A program made the position numbers and the translations under genes. From Actinorhabdospora filicis (GTDB lineage: Bacteria > Actinomycetota > Actinomycetes > Mycobacteriales > Micromonosporaceae), in contig NZ_BSTX01000004.1 of the NCBI RefSeq assembly GCF_030269765.1, positions 380,990-444,989 of the forward strand: a stretch of 64,000 nucleotides of DNA, read 5' to 3'. Shown piece by piece: positions 14,253 to 22,094 of the stretch. The notes beneath the pieces are model-generated. The model had not been told where the DNA came from and did not search any database. It saw only the letters and a program-made list of their open reading frames with translations. Numbering within the stretch: position 1 is the stretch's first letter; each line of letters begins with the position of its first letter.

Positions 14253-17087
14253 TTACAGGCCGGAGCACTGTCCCGCGAAGACGCCGGTGACGCGGTTGGC
14301 CGCGCCGCCGTTGGTGGGCGGCGGGTTGTTGCCCGAGCAGGTCAGCGCGCCGGTGAAGGCGTTGCCGCCGACCGTCACGCCGCCGGTGTTGCCCGACAGC
14401 GAGACCGAGCCGGTGATGGTGTTCGGCGCGCAGTTGCCGCCGCCGAGCAGGACCGGGCCGGCCGAGCCGGACACCGAGACCGAACCGGTCACCTTCGAGC
14501 CGCAGACCTGGAACCAGGCCGCGCCGGTGGACTTGACCGAGCCGATGAGCTGGCCGCCGTCCACGATCAGGGCTGCGCCGGGCGCGATGGTCAGCGCGCC
14601 GATCTGCCGCCCGCCCTTGATGCACAGGACGCCCGAGGTCACCTTGAGGGCGCCGACGTGGTCGCCGGTCAGGGTCTGCGTGCAGTAGGGGGTCTTGTCG
14701 GGACGCAGCCGCACGACCTGCGGGTCGTGGTCGCTGGTCTGGAAGGCGAACTCGGCGTTGATGTGCACCACGTCGTACTCGAAGGACGACAGGGGCTTGC
14801 TGATCAGGATGTGGTCGAGGACCTGCGACAGGCCGTTGTACACGTAGGAGTAGCGCTCGTTCTCCGGCAGCGTGTTGATCAGGTCGGTCAGGATCTCGCC
14901 GTTCGAGGTCAGCGTGGCCAGCGCCGGGCTGTACTGGTAGTCGTTGATGTCGCCGGCCACCACGATGTTGGCGCGGGCGTCGACGGCCAGCACGTCCTTC
15001 AGGAACGCGTTCAGCACCGTGGCCTGCTTGACCCGCTGGATCTCCGAGGAGCGGTTCGGCGGCTGGTAGCGGCCGTCGGCGTTCTGGTCGCCGCCCTTGG
15101 AGTTGAAGTGGTTGGCGACGACGATGACCTTCTGGCCCTGGAAGCGGAACTCGCCCGCGAGGGGCTTGCGGCTGCTCTGCCAGGCCTCGTTGGCCGGGTC
15201 GACGCGGCCGGGGGAGGCCGAGAGGGCGGCGGTGCCGTCGGCGTCGGCGGCCACGCTCACCGCGGTGGTGGAGTCGCCACCGGCGCGGTCCACGAAGGAC
15301 ACCCGGGCCGGGTTGAACAGGAAGGCCACCCGGATGTTGCCGCCGGGCTGGCCGCCGTCCCTGCCGTTCTCGGGGTTGATCTGGCGCCACTCGTAGGCGG
15401 GGCCGCCGGCGGCGGTGATGGCCGCGACGAACTTGTCCAGGGTCTGCGAGGCGTCGACGACGCCGTCGTTGGTGCTGCCGTTGTTGTCCTGGATCTCTTC
15501 GAGTACCACGACGTCCGGGGACGCCAGGTGCTCCACGACGCCCGCGGCCAGCTCGGTGAACTTCGAGGCCGGGTCCTTCGGGGAGAGGTTCTCCACGTTG
15601 TAGGTGGCCACGGCGAGCTGGTCGGCGGCCTGCGGGGTGGCCGACTCGCGCACGAGGTTGCTCGGGGCGGCCGAGCCGACGGTGGTCGCGGCGATGCCGT
15701 AACCGCCGAAGAGCGAGTAGTCCACGGGACCGCTGGTGGCGCCGTTGAGGACCGAGCCGACGTCGACGCGCGGGACCGAGCCCGAGACCGGCTGGACGAC
15801 GATGCGCCCGGTCGGGGTCTTGTCGTAGCCGAGGTTGACGGTGCCGCCGCGCGGGGTGGCGTACTCGCCGGGCTTGGCGGTGATGTAGATCTCGCCGTAC
15901 TGGTTTCCGGCGCCGATCACGCGGGCGTCGTCGACCTCGACGAGCATGCCCTCGCGGCTCTCCCAGAAGTCGAGGACCGAGCGGGCCGGGTCGACCGTCA
16001 CCAGGCTCTCGACGTTGCCGGTGGGCGAGGTGGGCGCGTACACGCCCGGCAGGGTCGTGGGCGCGATGACCTCGGCCGCGGGGAGGGCGTTGCCGCTGGA
16101 GCAGACCTTCACCGTCGGGTTGGTGATCTCGGTGGTGGACAGGGACGAGACGTTCGGGAAGGTCTCGCCGCTGGGCACCGGGTAGTAGTCGGAGACCTTG
16201 CCGGAGACCATGACGGCGTCGCCGGGCTTGACGCTGAGGTCGCCCTGGGAGCCGAGGAAGACCAGGACGGCCTCGCTGGTGGCCGGGTCGGCGTCCGGGG
16301 CGGGGTCCTGGATCCAGAAGCCGCGGGTGCCGGAGCCGCGCACGGCGGTGACGATCCCGGGGACGTCGGTGACGGTCTTGCCGTTCTGCGGCGAGATCCA
16401 CCCGTTGCCCTGGACGTCGCGGATCTTCAGCGCGCCGGGCGTGGCGGGGCAGGCCGGGCCGGGGGTGTCGCCGCCGTTGGACGCCTTGGGCGTCGGGGTG
16501 GCGGCGGTGAAGTCGGCGGAGTTGTCGTCGCTGTCGGCGGCGGTGGTGCGCTGCACGGACTGCGTGCTGCTCGCGCCGGGGATCGGCTGGCCCTCGCGGA
16601 TGGTGGCGGTGCCGTAGCCGAGCAGGTCGACGATCGAGGCCTCGCCGCCGCAGGTGGCGTCGGTGCAGGTCAGCGCGGTGGTCCCGTGGACGAGCGCGAC
16701 GGTGCCGTCGGTGCCGGACATGGGGATGGTGCCGGTGGCGTCGGGCGTGGGGAGCGGCTGCGTGCCGCCGGTGCCCTTGGCCTCCTGGACGAGGTAGTAC
16801 GCGCCGGGCGCCAGCGTCCCGGTCAGCTGCGTGAGCTGCCAGGAGCCGGTGCCGCTGCGGGAGTGGTACTGCACCGACCAGCCGCTCAGGTCGATCGGCG
16901 CCGTGCTCCGGTTGGCGAGCTCGATGAAGTCGTGGGTGAGGGTCGCGCCGGAGTTGCCCCCGCCGCCGAAGACCTCATTGATGACGAGACCGCCGGACGG
17001 GGCGGCCGACGCGGGGGTGGGGAGGGCGGCGGCGAGCAGCGCGAAGGCCGCCGCGGCTCCCACCGCGTGGATCTTGCGGAGGGGCAC
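14253..17087 (-). CDS. Secreted ExeM/NucH-family endonuclease with lamin-tail domain
   Basis: 944 residues. A Sec signal peptide (basic MPLRKI, hydrophobic core, PASA cleavage site near residue 28) starts the protein. Then come a lamin-tail beta domain (~30-180, LVINEVFGGGGNSGATLTHDF), an OB-like region (~215-480), and an endonuclease/exonuclease/phosphatase domain (~490-800) with ATYNVENL, VVLEEIQDNNG, NHFNSKGGD, GDINDY and the terminal SDHDP catalytic motif. The last ~130 residues are glycine-rich repeats that look like a beta-solenoid/cell-surface tail with paired cysteines. Such enzymes degrade extracellular DNA for nutrition or biofilm dispersal. It is monocistronic with a terminator at 14206-14238. 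Confidence 0.88.
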   Translation of the reverse strand: MPLRKIHAVGAAAAFALLAAALPTPASAAPSGGLVINEVFGGGGNSGATLTHDFIELANRSTAPIDLSGWSVQYHSRSGTGSWQLTQLTGTLAPGAYYLVQEAKGTGGTQPLPTPDATGTIPMSGTDGTVALVHGTTALTCTDATCGGEASIVDLLGYGTATIREGQPIPGASSTQSVQRTTAADSDDNSADFTAATPTPKASNGGDTPGPACPATPGALKIRDVQGNGWISPQNGKTVTDVPGIVTAVRGSGTRGFWIQDPAPDADPATSEAVLVFLGSQGDLSVKPGDAVMVSGKVSDYYPVPSGETFPNVSSLSTTEITNPTVKVCSSGNALPAAEVIAPTTLPGVYAPTSPTGNVESLVTVDPARSVLDFWESREGMLVEVDDARVIGAGNQYGEIYITAKPGEYATPRGGTVNLGYDKTPTGRIVVQPVSGSVPRVDVGSVLNGATSGPVDYSLFGGYGIAATTVGSAAPSNLVRESATPQAADQLAVATYNVENLSPKDPASKFTELAAGVVEHLASPDVVVLEEIQDNNGSTNDGVVDASQTLDKFVAAITAAGGPAYEWRQINPENGRDGGQPGGNIRVAFLFNPARVSFVDRAGGDSTTAVSVAADADGTAALSASPGRVDPANEAWQSSRKPLAGEFRFQGQKVIVVANHFNSKGGDQNADGRYQPPNRSSEIQRVKQATVLNAFLKDVLAVDARANIVVAGDINDYQYSPALATLTSNGEILTDLINTLPENERYSYVYNGLSQVLDHILISKPLSSFEYDVVHINAEFAFQTSDHDPQVVRLRPDKTPYCTQTLTGDHVGALKVTSGVLCIKGGRQIGALTIAPGAALIVDGGQLIGSVKSTGAAWFQVCGSKVTGSVSVSGSAGPVLLGGGNCAPNTITGSVSLSGNTGGVTVGGNAFTGALTCSGNNPPPTNGGAANRVTGVFAGQCSGL

Positions 17088-17227
17088 GTATCGCTCCTGA
17101 AGGGAGAAGACGAGAGGGGTGAAGTGTGCCGGGCGAAGTTACCAGTCAGTGGGAAGCGAAGGGAAACTTCAGGTGACGATGCCACCTCTCCGTGAGCGGC
17201 TTCTTCGCTTTTCGCACCGGGTTTCCC

Positions 17228-17536
17228 TCATCGTCTCCCAGGCGGGCGGGGGCCCTTCGCCCTTCGAGACGGGCCGCGAGTGCCCTTTCGGGTGCGCGGA
17301 GGGGCCGTGGCGCGGCTCGCCTTGGCCACGTCGTACAAGGCCCCGAAGGCCACGAAACAGCCCGGCAGCCAGAACGCGCCGAAGCACATCAGCCCGAAGC
17401 TCGGCCGGGTCAGCGTCAGGGTGAGCAGCAGTGCGAAGACGGCGATCCAGCCGAGGCTGATCAGCACCGTGGTCCGGGGTGTGAACCGGCGGTGCATCCA
17501 GGCGCGGAGGGGGCGGGTATCGAACTGCGTCACCAC
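17228..17536 (-). CDS. Small membrane protein of unknown function
   Basis: 102 residues from a GTG or ATG-type start near 17536. Two hydrophobic helices are visible: TTVLISLGWIAVFALLLTLTL (about residues 22-42, opening) and FGLMCFGAFWLPGCFVAFGAL (47-67). They are followed by a strongly basic, proline-rich cytoplasmic-type tail of ~30 residues. No known domain recognised. It sits between SoxR and the secreted nuclease gene, on the same strand, 58 bases downstream of soxR, and could be in its transcript. Confidence 0.5.
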   Translation of the reverse strand: MVTQFDTRPLRAWMHRRFTPRTTVLISLGWIAVFALLLTLTLTRPSFGLMCFGAFWLPGCFVAFGALYDVAKASRATAPPRTRKGTRGPSRRAKGPRPPGRR

Positions 17537-17594
17537 GTGCGGGACGGTAACCGGCCGCTAACCGGATCCGTGTCCGCACCGCTCGTGGGGTGCC

Positions 17595-18137
17595 TCACCC
17601 CACCCCCGCCGCCTCCACGTCCCCCTTCTCCTCCTCGGCCTCCGCCGGGTTCGAGCAAGCCGTCACGCAAGCCCGCACCTCCTCCTCATCCGCGAACAGC
17701 CGCACCGGCCCCGACCCCAGTTCCCCGAGGCTGTCGTAGGGGTTCGCGAGCTTGCAGTGCTGCAGTGACAAGCACCCGCACCCGATGCACCCGGCGAGGG
17801 TGTCGCGCATCCGCGCCATCTCCGCCATCCGCTGGTCCAGGACGCCGCGCCAGGCCCGCGCCAGCCGCACCCAGTCGCCCTGTGTGGGCGTGCGGCCCTC
17901 GGGCAGCATCGCCAGGGCCTCCTTGATGGTGGACAGGGGGATGCCCAGGCGCTGGGAGGCGCGGATGAAGGCGACCCGGCGCAGCACGTCGCGGCGGTAG
18001 CGGCGCTGGTTGCCGTTGGTGCGGCGGGACTCCACGAGGCCCTTGCGCTCGTAGAAGTGGAGGGCCGACACCGCCAGTCCGGCGCGTTCGGCGACTTCGC
18101 CGACGGTCAGTTCCTGTTGCTCCAGGGGGATGCGCAT
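17595..18137 (-). CDS. soxR: Redox-sensitive transcriptional activator SoxR
   Basis: 180 residues. The N-terminal MerR winged helix (LTVGEVAERAGLAVSALHFYERKGL) is followed by the RRTNGNQRRYRRDVLRR wing, a dimerisation helix, and the SoxR-specific [2Fe-2S] cluster CIGCGCLSLQHC at residues ~122-133 (C-x2-C-x-C-x5-C). This spacing is unique to SoxR in the MerR family. In actinomycetes SoxR senses redox-active small molecules and controls a few oxidoreductase/exporter genes rather than soxS. A palindromic site (18142-18161) lies just upstream of its start and may serve itself and the divergent ArsC-like gene. The C-terminus has an extra ~20-residue acidic tail. Confidence 0.92.
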   Translation of the reverse strand: MRIPLEQQELTVGEVAERAGLAVSALHFYERKGLVESRRTNGNQRRYRRDVLRRVAFIRASQRLGIPLSTIKEALAMLPEGRTPTQGDWVRLARAWRGVLDQRMAEMARMRDTLAGCIGCGCLSLQHCKLANPYDSLGELGSGPVRLFADEEEVRACVTACSNPAEAEEEKGDVEAAGVG

Positions 18138-18141
18138 GGAG

Positions 18142-18161
18142 CGAACCTTAACTTAAGTTCG
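18142..18161. promoter_or_regulatory. Putative SoxR/MerR-type operator
   Basis: CGAAC...GTTCG arms (18142-18146 and 18157-18161) flank the 11-base palindrome CTTAACTTAAG (18147-18157). SoxR boxes have the form CCTCAAGTTAACTTGAGG, so the AAGTTAA-like core and spacing are compatible. It lies 4 bases upstream of the soxR start codon and 40 bases before the divergent ArsC-like gene. Confidence 0.5.
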
Positions 18162-18183
18162 GGTGAGCGCCTTGTCGTAGGTA

Positions 18184-18200
18184 CCGGATAATTTCCGGAC
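18184..18200 (+). promoter_or_regulatory. Leaderless promoter of the ArsC-like gene
   Basis: TAATTT at 18189-18194 is followed by exactly six bases and the ATG at 18201, so transcription probably starts at the first base of the codon. The box lies inside a small palindrome CCGGA-TAATT-TCCGG (18184-18198). Confidence 0.55.
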
Positions 18201-18551
18201 ATGGAGATCTGGAACAACCCGTCCTGCTCGAAGTGCGCCGCCGCCCGGGATCGCCTCGACCTCGCCGGGGTGCCCTACCGGGTCCGTTCCTACCTCACCG
18301 ACCCGCCGACCGCCGCCGAGTTCGCCGCCGTCCTCGACCGGCTCGGCGCGCAGCCCTGGGACGTGTGCCGCGCCAGCGAATCCGCCGCCGCCGAACTCGG
18401 CCTGGACGGCTGGCCCCGGGACGCGGCGAACCGCGAGCGCTGGATCGCCGCCATGGTCGCCCACCCGGCCCTCATCCAGCGCCCGATCCTGCTGTGGGAC
18501 GACGGCCGCGCCGCCGTCGCGCGCACCCCCGAGGCGCTCGACCAGATCTGA
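18201..18551 (+). CDS. ArsC/Spx-family thioredoxin-fold protein
   Basis: 116 residues. The N-terminal beta-strand and active site EIWNNPSCSKCAAARDRLD carry the ArsC-type catalytic cysteine (CSKC), and the C-terminal half keeps the RPILLWDDGRAAVAR segment that corresponds to the RPI/RPV region of arsenate reductases and Spx. Classical ArsC enzymes reduce arsenate with glutaredoxin, but many actinobacterial members of this length are of unknown substrate. No arsenite efflux gene is nearby. The stop overlaps the start of the next gene (TGATG), so the exonuclease is translationally coupled to it. The divergent soxR suggests redox-responsive expression. Confidence 0.75.
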   Translation: MEIWNNPSCSKCAAARDRLDLAGVPYRVRSYLTDPPTAAEFAAVLDRLGAQPWDVCRASESAAAELGLDGWPRDAANRERWIAAMVAHPALIQRPILLWDDGRAAVARTPEALDQI

Positions 18552-19528
18552 TGCCCGCACCCTTCCTGGACGGCGTCCCCGTCCAGCGCGCCCCCGAGGG
18601 CACCGGATACGCCGTGGTCGACGTGGAGACCACCGGCCTCACCAACCGCGACCGGATCGTCGAGGTCGCCGTCGTCCACACCGACGCCCACGGCGAGGTC
18701 ACCGGCGAGTGGCACACCCTCGTCAACCCCCGCCGCGACCTGGGCCGCCAGGACCTGCACGGCGTCCGCGCCGCCGACGCCCGCGAGGCGCCGCTGTTCG
18801 CCGAGATCGCCGGAGAGGTCGCCGCCCGCATGCAGGGGCGCATCCCCGTCGCCCACAACATCAACTTCGACCACCGGCTGCTCTCCGGCGAGTTCGCCCG
18901 CCTCGGCGTCGCGATCCCGCACCTGCCCGCCATGGGCGTGTGCACCATGACCTGGGCACCCCACTTCCTCCCCGGGCGGGGACGCTCGCTGGCCGCCTGC
19001 CGCGAGTTCTTCGGCATCCTCGCCGACCGCCCCCACGAGGCCCTCTCCGACGCCCTCGACACCGCCGGGGTCCTGCGCGCCTACCTCGCGGCCGGCGAAC
19101 CGCCCTGGCACGCGCTGCCCGCCGAATGGCCCCACCTGCCGCACGAGAACACCCCGGTGCGCCTGCGCAACACCGTGCGGGAGTCCACCGTGGAGGTCTC
19201 GCTCCACCCCGGCGACACCATCGTCCTCACCGGCGCCTTCCCCGAGGGCAAGGACCACTGGAGCGACCTCGCCCGCGCCGCCGGGCTGCGCGTCGCCGGG
19301 CACGTCGCCAAGAACACCGCCGCCGTCATCGCCGCCGACCCCGACACCATGTCCGGCAAGGCCGAGACCGCCCGCCGCCACGGCGTCCCCGTCACCGGCG
19401 CCCACGTCCTCACCGAGGCCGCCCTAGAGGGGCTCCAGGACCCCGCCGCCCAGCCCGTCCTCCAGGGTCCGCCGCAGGGTCCGGCCCGTGGCGGCGACGG
19501 CCTCGGCGGCCTCCTCGAACTCCTGTAG
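18551..19528 (+). CDS. DnaQ-like 3'-5' exonuclease with C-terminal BRCT domain
   Basis: 325 residues from the ATG at 18551, sharing one base with the upstream stop. The exonuclease domain (residues ~15-180) has all DEDDh motifs: Exo I VVDVETTG, Exo II AHNINFDHRLL, and Exo III HEALSDALDTAG. A BRCT-like domain follows (~215-305: GDTIVLTGAFPEGKDHWSDLARAAGLRVAGHVAKNTAAVIAAD, read here in short pieces only), as in DNA ligase and some DNA polymerase III epsilon-like proteins. It probably trims or edits DNA ends in a repair context. The final 105 bases overlap the 3' end of the convergent methylase-like gene. Confidence 0.85.
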   Translation: MPAPFLDGVPVQRAPEGTGYAVVDVETTGLTNRDRIVEVAVVHTDAHGEVTGEWHTLVNPRRDLGRQDLHGVRAADAREAPLFAEIAGEVAARMQGRIPVAHNINFDHRLLSGEFARLGVAIPHLPAMGVCTMTWAPHFLPGRGRSLAACREFFGILADRPHEALSDALDTAGVLRAYLAAGEPPWHALPAEWPHLPHENTPVRLRNTVRESTVEVSLHPGDTIVLTGAFPEGKDHWSDLARAAGLRVAGHVAKNTAAVIAADPDTMSGKAETARRHGVPVTGAHVLTEAALEGLQDPAAQPVLQGPPQGPARGGDGLGGLLELL

Positions 19529-21181
19529 CGCCTTGAACGCCCGGCCCAGCTCCCGCTGCCGCGCGCGATCGGCGGCGGGCACCGTCAGCCGCCGCACCAC
19601 CGCCGCCGTCAGCGCCGGGCCCCGGTCCAGCAGCGCCTGATTCGCCGGGCCCGACAGATAGCCCGCCAGGAACCACGGATCCAGCCGCCCCGCCGCCGGG
19701 CGCAGCACGTACCGGGAACCGGCGGCCTCGGCGTTGTCGCCGGTGATCACCGTGGGCACCCGGCGCTCGCCCACGCCGCGCAGGACCACGTCGCCGACCT
19801 GCGGGACCTCCGCGCGCAGGATCGCCACGTCCCCAGCGCGCACCAGGTCGTCCACGGTGGACGAGCCGTCCGGCGCGTCGTCGGCGGGCAGGAAGCTCAG
19901 CCGCGCGGCCAGCCTGCGGACCGCCTTGAGCCTGAGATCCAGCTCGCCGCGCAGGCCCTCGGTCATCGAGGCGAGCACCCCGGCGTCCAGGTCGCGCGCC
20001 GAGACGTGCAGGGACGGCGTCAGGTCGACCTCGCCGTCCAGCAGCGCCGCCGCGGGCACCGCCCGCCGGTGCTCGTCGGGGACGACGGTGCCCAGCTCGC
20101 TCACCTCCCGCCAGGCCGACAGGACCAGCCGGGACAGGCGCGGCCAGTCCACCCCGCGCCCGTCGGCGCAGGAGGAGCCGTCGGCGAACAGCACCCGCCG
20201 CGGCCCGGGCACCGGCGGGTTGGTCAGCACCCACACGTGCAGCCCGAGGTGCGCGGGCGCGGCCGCGCCCGGCGGCAGGGCGATGACGGCCCGCAGCGCG
20301 CCCCGCGCGGCCAGCTCGGCCCGGATCGCCCGGCCCGTGGGCCGCGCCGCCACCGCCGGTGGCAGCAGCAGGACCACCCGGCCGCCGGGCGCGGTCCGGG
20401 ACAGGCAGTGCTGGAGCCACATCAGCTCCGACTCGGTGCGCGGCGGCGACCCGTACGTCCACCGTGGATCGCCGGGTTCGGGGCGCACGCCCTGTTCCTT
20501 GAACGGCGGACGGCACACGACCGCGTCGACCGCCTCACTCTCTTCGGGTGAGCAGATCGCCGGGACGGCCCGGACCTCGCTGATCCCGCCGCCCAGGGCC
20601 AGCCGCACCGCCGTCACCGCGGCCAGGGCCGCGTGCTTCTCCTCCCCGTACAGCGCCCGCGCGCCCCGCTCCCGGGCGGCCACGAGCAGCGTCCCGGTGG
20701 CGCAGGCGGGGTCCAGCACCGTCCCGCGCGGCCCGAGCAGGCCCGCCATCAGCGCCGCGAGGGGTGCCGGGACCTTGTCGGCGCCCGGCGCGACCGCGGC
20801 GACCATGCGCGCGTGCAGGTCCTGGAACAGCCGCACCGGGCCGTGCGCGGCCGCCGCGAGGGTGATCGCCCGGCCGGCCGGGTCGTCCGGCGCGGGCTCG
20901 CCGCGGGCCAGCCGCAGCAACGTCTCGGCCAGGCCCGGCACGGCGTGGGCTTCGGGACGCAGCGCCAGCCACAGTGCCTCGGCCTGGCCGCGCGCGGGCA
21001 GCCGCCGCTGCGTCCGCAGCCACTCCTCGACCTTCGCGCGCTCGTAGGCGGGGCTGGCCGAGGTGCCCCCGGTCGGCGCGGGGAAGTCGGGATGCCTGCG
21101 CCGCCAATGGCTCACCGTCGCCCTGGTGACACCGGCCAGCCGGGCGATGTCGGCGGCGGTCAGCATGGTCGCGTCGGGCAT
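19424..21181 (-). CDS. HTH - N6-adenine methylase-like fusion with degenerate catalytic motif
   Basis: 585 residues from the ATG at 21181. The frame is open to 21328 but without homology. Residues 1-55 are a MerR/AlpA-like HTH (LTAADIARLAGVTRATVSHWRRRH). Residues ~115-400 form a gamma-type methylase core: SAM motif LDPACATGTLL (DPACATG instead of the usual DPACGTG) and motif IV VCRPPF, where the catalytic Asn/Asp of (N/D)PPF is Arg. A target-recognition-like C-terminal half with helical spacers follows, as in HsdS. Known members in streptomycetes keep DPPFG. With Arg in motif IV, methylation is doubtful, so it may bind DNA only. Divergent from an Mrr-like gene. Confidence 0.75.
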   Translation of the reverse strand: MPDATMLTAADIARLAGVTRATVSHWRRRHPDFPAPTGGTSASPAYERAKVEEWLRTQRRLPARGQAEALWLALRPEAHAVPGLAETLLRLARGEPAPDDPAGRAITLAAAAHGPVRLFQDLHARMVAAVAPGADKVPAPLAALMAGLLGPRGTVLDPACATGTLLVAARERGARALYGEEKHAALAAVTAVRLALGGGISEVRAVPAICSPEESEAVDAVVCRPPFKEQGVRPEPGDPRWTYGSPPRTESELMWLQHCLSRTAPGGRVVLLLPPAVAARPTGRAIRAELAARGALRAVIALPPGAAAPAHLGLHVWVLTNPPVPGPRRVLFADGSSCADGRGVDWPRLSRLVLSAWREVSELGTVVPDEHRRAVPAAALLDGEVDLTPSLHVSARDLDAGVLASMTEGLRGELDLRLKAVRRLAARLSFLPADDAPDGSSTVDDLVRAGDVAILRAEVPQVGDVVLRGVGERRVPTVITGDNAEAAGSRYVLRPAAGRLDPWFLAGYLSGPANQALLDRGPALTAAVVRRLTVPAADRARQRELGRAFKALQEFEEAAEAVAATGRTLRRTLEDGLGGGVLEPL

Positions 21182-21380
21182 CGAGGCTCCTCTCGCGGTA
21201 AGGCGCAGGCCACGGTACAGGCCGTTTCTCGATCTCCCAAAGGGCGATTTGACATCGCTGACACGATGACATCTCCGGCCCCGTGGCCGTTCCCCCGGCG
21301 GACGCCCCGTGCTAATTTGTCCGTCCACAAGCGACCGGTGGGGCCTTGTGGAGCCCGCCCGTCACACGAAAGGTCGCCAC

Positions 21381-22031
21381 ATGTCCATGTCCACAGGGGA
21401 ACCCCTCCCCTGGCTGCGCAAGGTGGTCAGCGGTGGAGGTCCCCTGAAGGTCTTCGAGCCCCACGGCCGCGCCTTGCGCCACCGCCTCGCCGGGATCCCC
21501 GGCCGCAGAAGGGACCGGGCCCGCCCGGTCGCCGAACGCGTCCGGCGGCAGAGACCGGCCGAGCCCGGTGATCTCGCCTCCCGCCTCGTCGCCAGACTGC
21601 GCGGCTGCGGCCCGGAGTTCTTCCTGGACGCCGTGATGCGCCTGCTGGCCCGCGACGGCAACCAGGGCGCGCAGGGACACCGGATGCTCCTGGACGCCGA
21701 CGGCCACACCGTCGTGCAGGGCGTGATGTGGCGCGACCCGTCCGACCCGGATCCGCTGTTCGTGGTCGCCCGCCGCCTCGGCGAGGACCGCGCGGTCGGC
21801 TCGGCGCTGCTGGCCGAGCTGGTCACCGCGATGGCGGCCCAGCCCACCGCGCGCGGCTGCGTGGTCACCACCGGCCGCTTCAGCGATGAGGCCCGCGCCT
21901 ACGCCGCCGGGGTGTCGGGAGTGGACCTGCGCCTGATCGGGCAGCGCGAACTGGGCGAGCTCATGGTCGCCCACCGCTTCGGCGTCGCGCTGACCCTCGA
22001 CGTGGACGAGAGCTTCTTCGAAATCGGGTGA
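21381..22031 (+). CDS. Mrr-like restriction endonuclease-fold protein, probably degenerate
   Basis: 216 residues from the ATG at 21381 with CGAAAGG upstream. After a basic ~75-residue N-terminus, residues ~80-205 resemble the Mrr catalytic domain: FLDAVMRLLARDGNQGAQGHRML, then LFVVARRLGEDRAVGSALLAELVTAMA, GCVVTTGRFSDEARAYA and LIGQRELGELM. In active Mrr enzymes the central strand reads (Q/E)xK; here the corresponding position is VARR, so the catalytic lysine seems lost or moved. It faces the HTH-methylase gene across a 199-base intergenic region, giving a restriction-modification-like pair in which both members carry altered key residues. Confidence 0.6.
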   Translation: MSMSTGEPLPWLRKVVSGGGPLKVFEPHGRALRHRLAGIPGRRRDRARPVAERVRRQRPAEPGDLASRLVARLRGCGPEFFLDAVMRLLARDGNQGAQGHRMLLDADGHTVVQGVMWRDPSDPDPLFVVARRLGEDRAVGSALLAELVTAMAAQPTARGCVVTTGRFSDEARAYAAGVSGVDLRLIGQRELGELMVAHRFGVALTLDVDESFFEIG

Positions 22032-22050
22032 CCCCTCGGGGGCGAGGGAA

Positions 22051-22087
22051 CGGCCGGTCCCGGCGCCCGCGGGCACGGGACCGGCCG
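22051..22087. terminator. Hairpin between convergent genes
   Basis: A 12-bp perfect stem (22051-22062 with 22076-22087) encloses a GC-rich loop that can pair internally. It lies between the Mrr-like stop (22031) and the aldo/keto reductase stop (22095). No T-tract follows, so termination efficiency is uncertain. Confidence 0.6.
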
Positions 22088-22094
22088 AGACGTC

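Noticed and set aside
14172-17195. 1007-codon frame on plus opposite the ExeM/NucH nuclease
   Set aside because: Gly/Val/Arg repeats with no motif; the minus frame has signal peptide and complete catalytic motifs.
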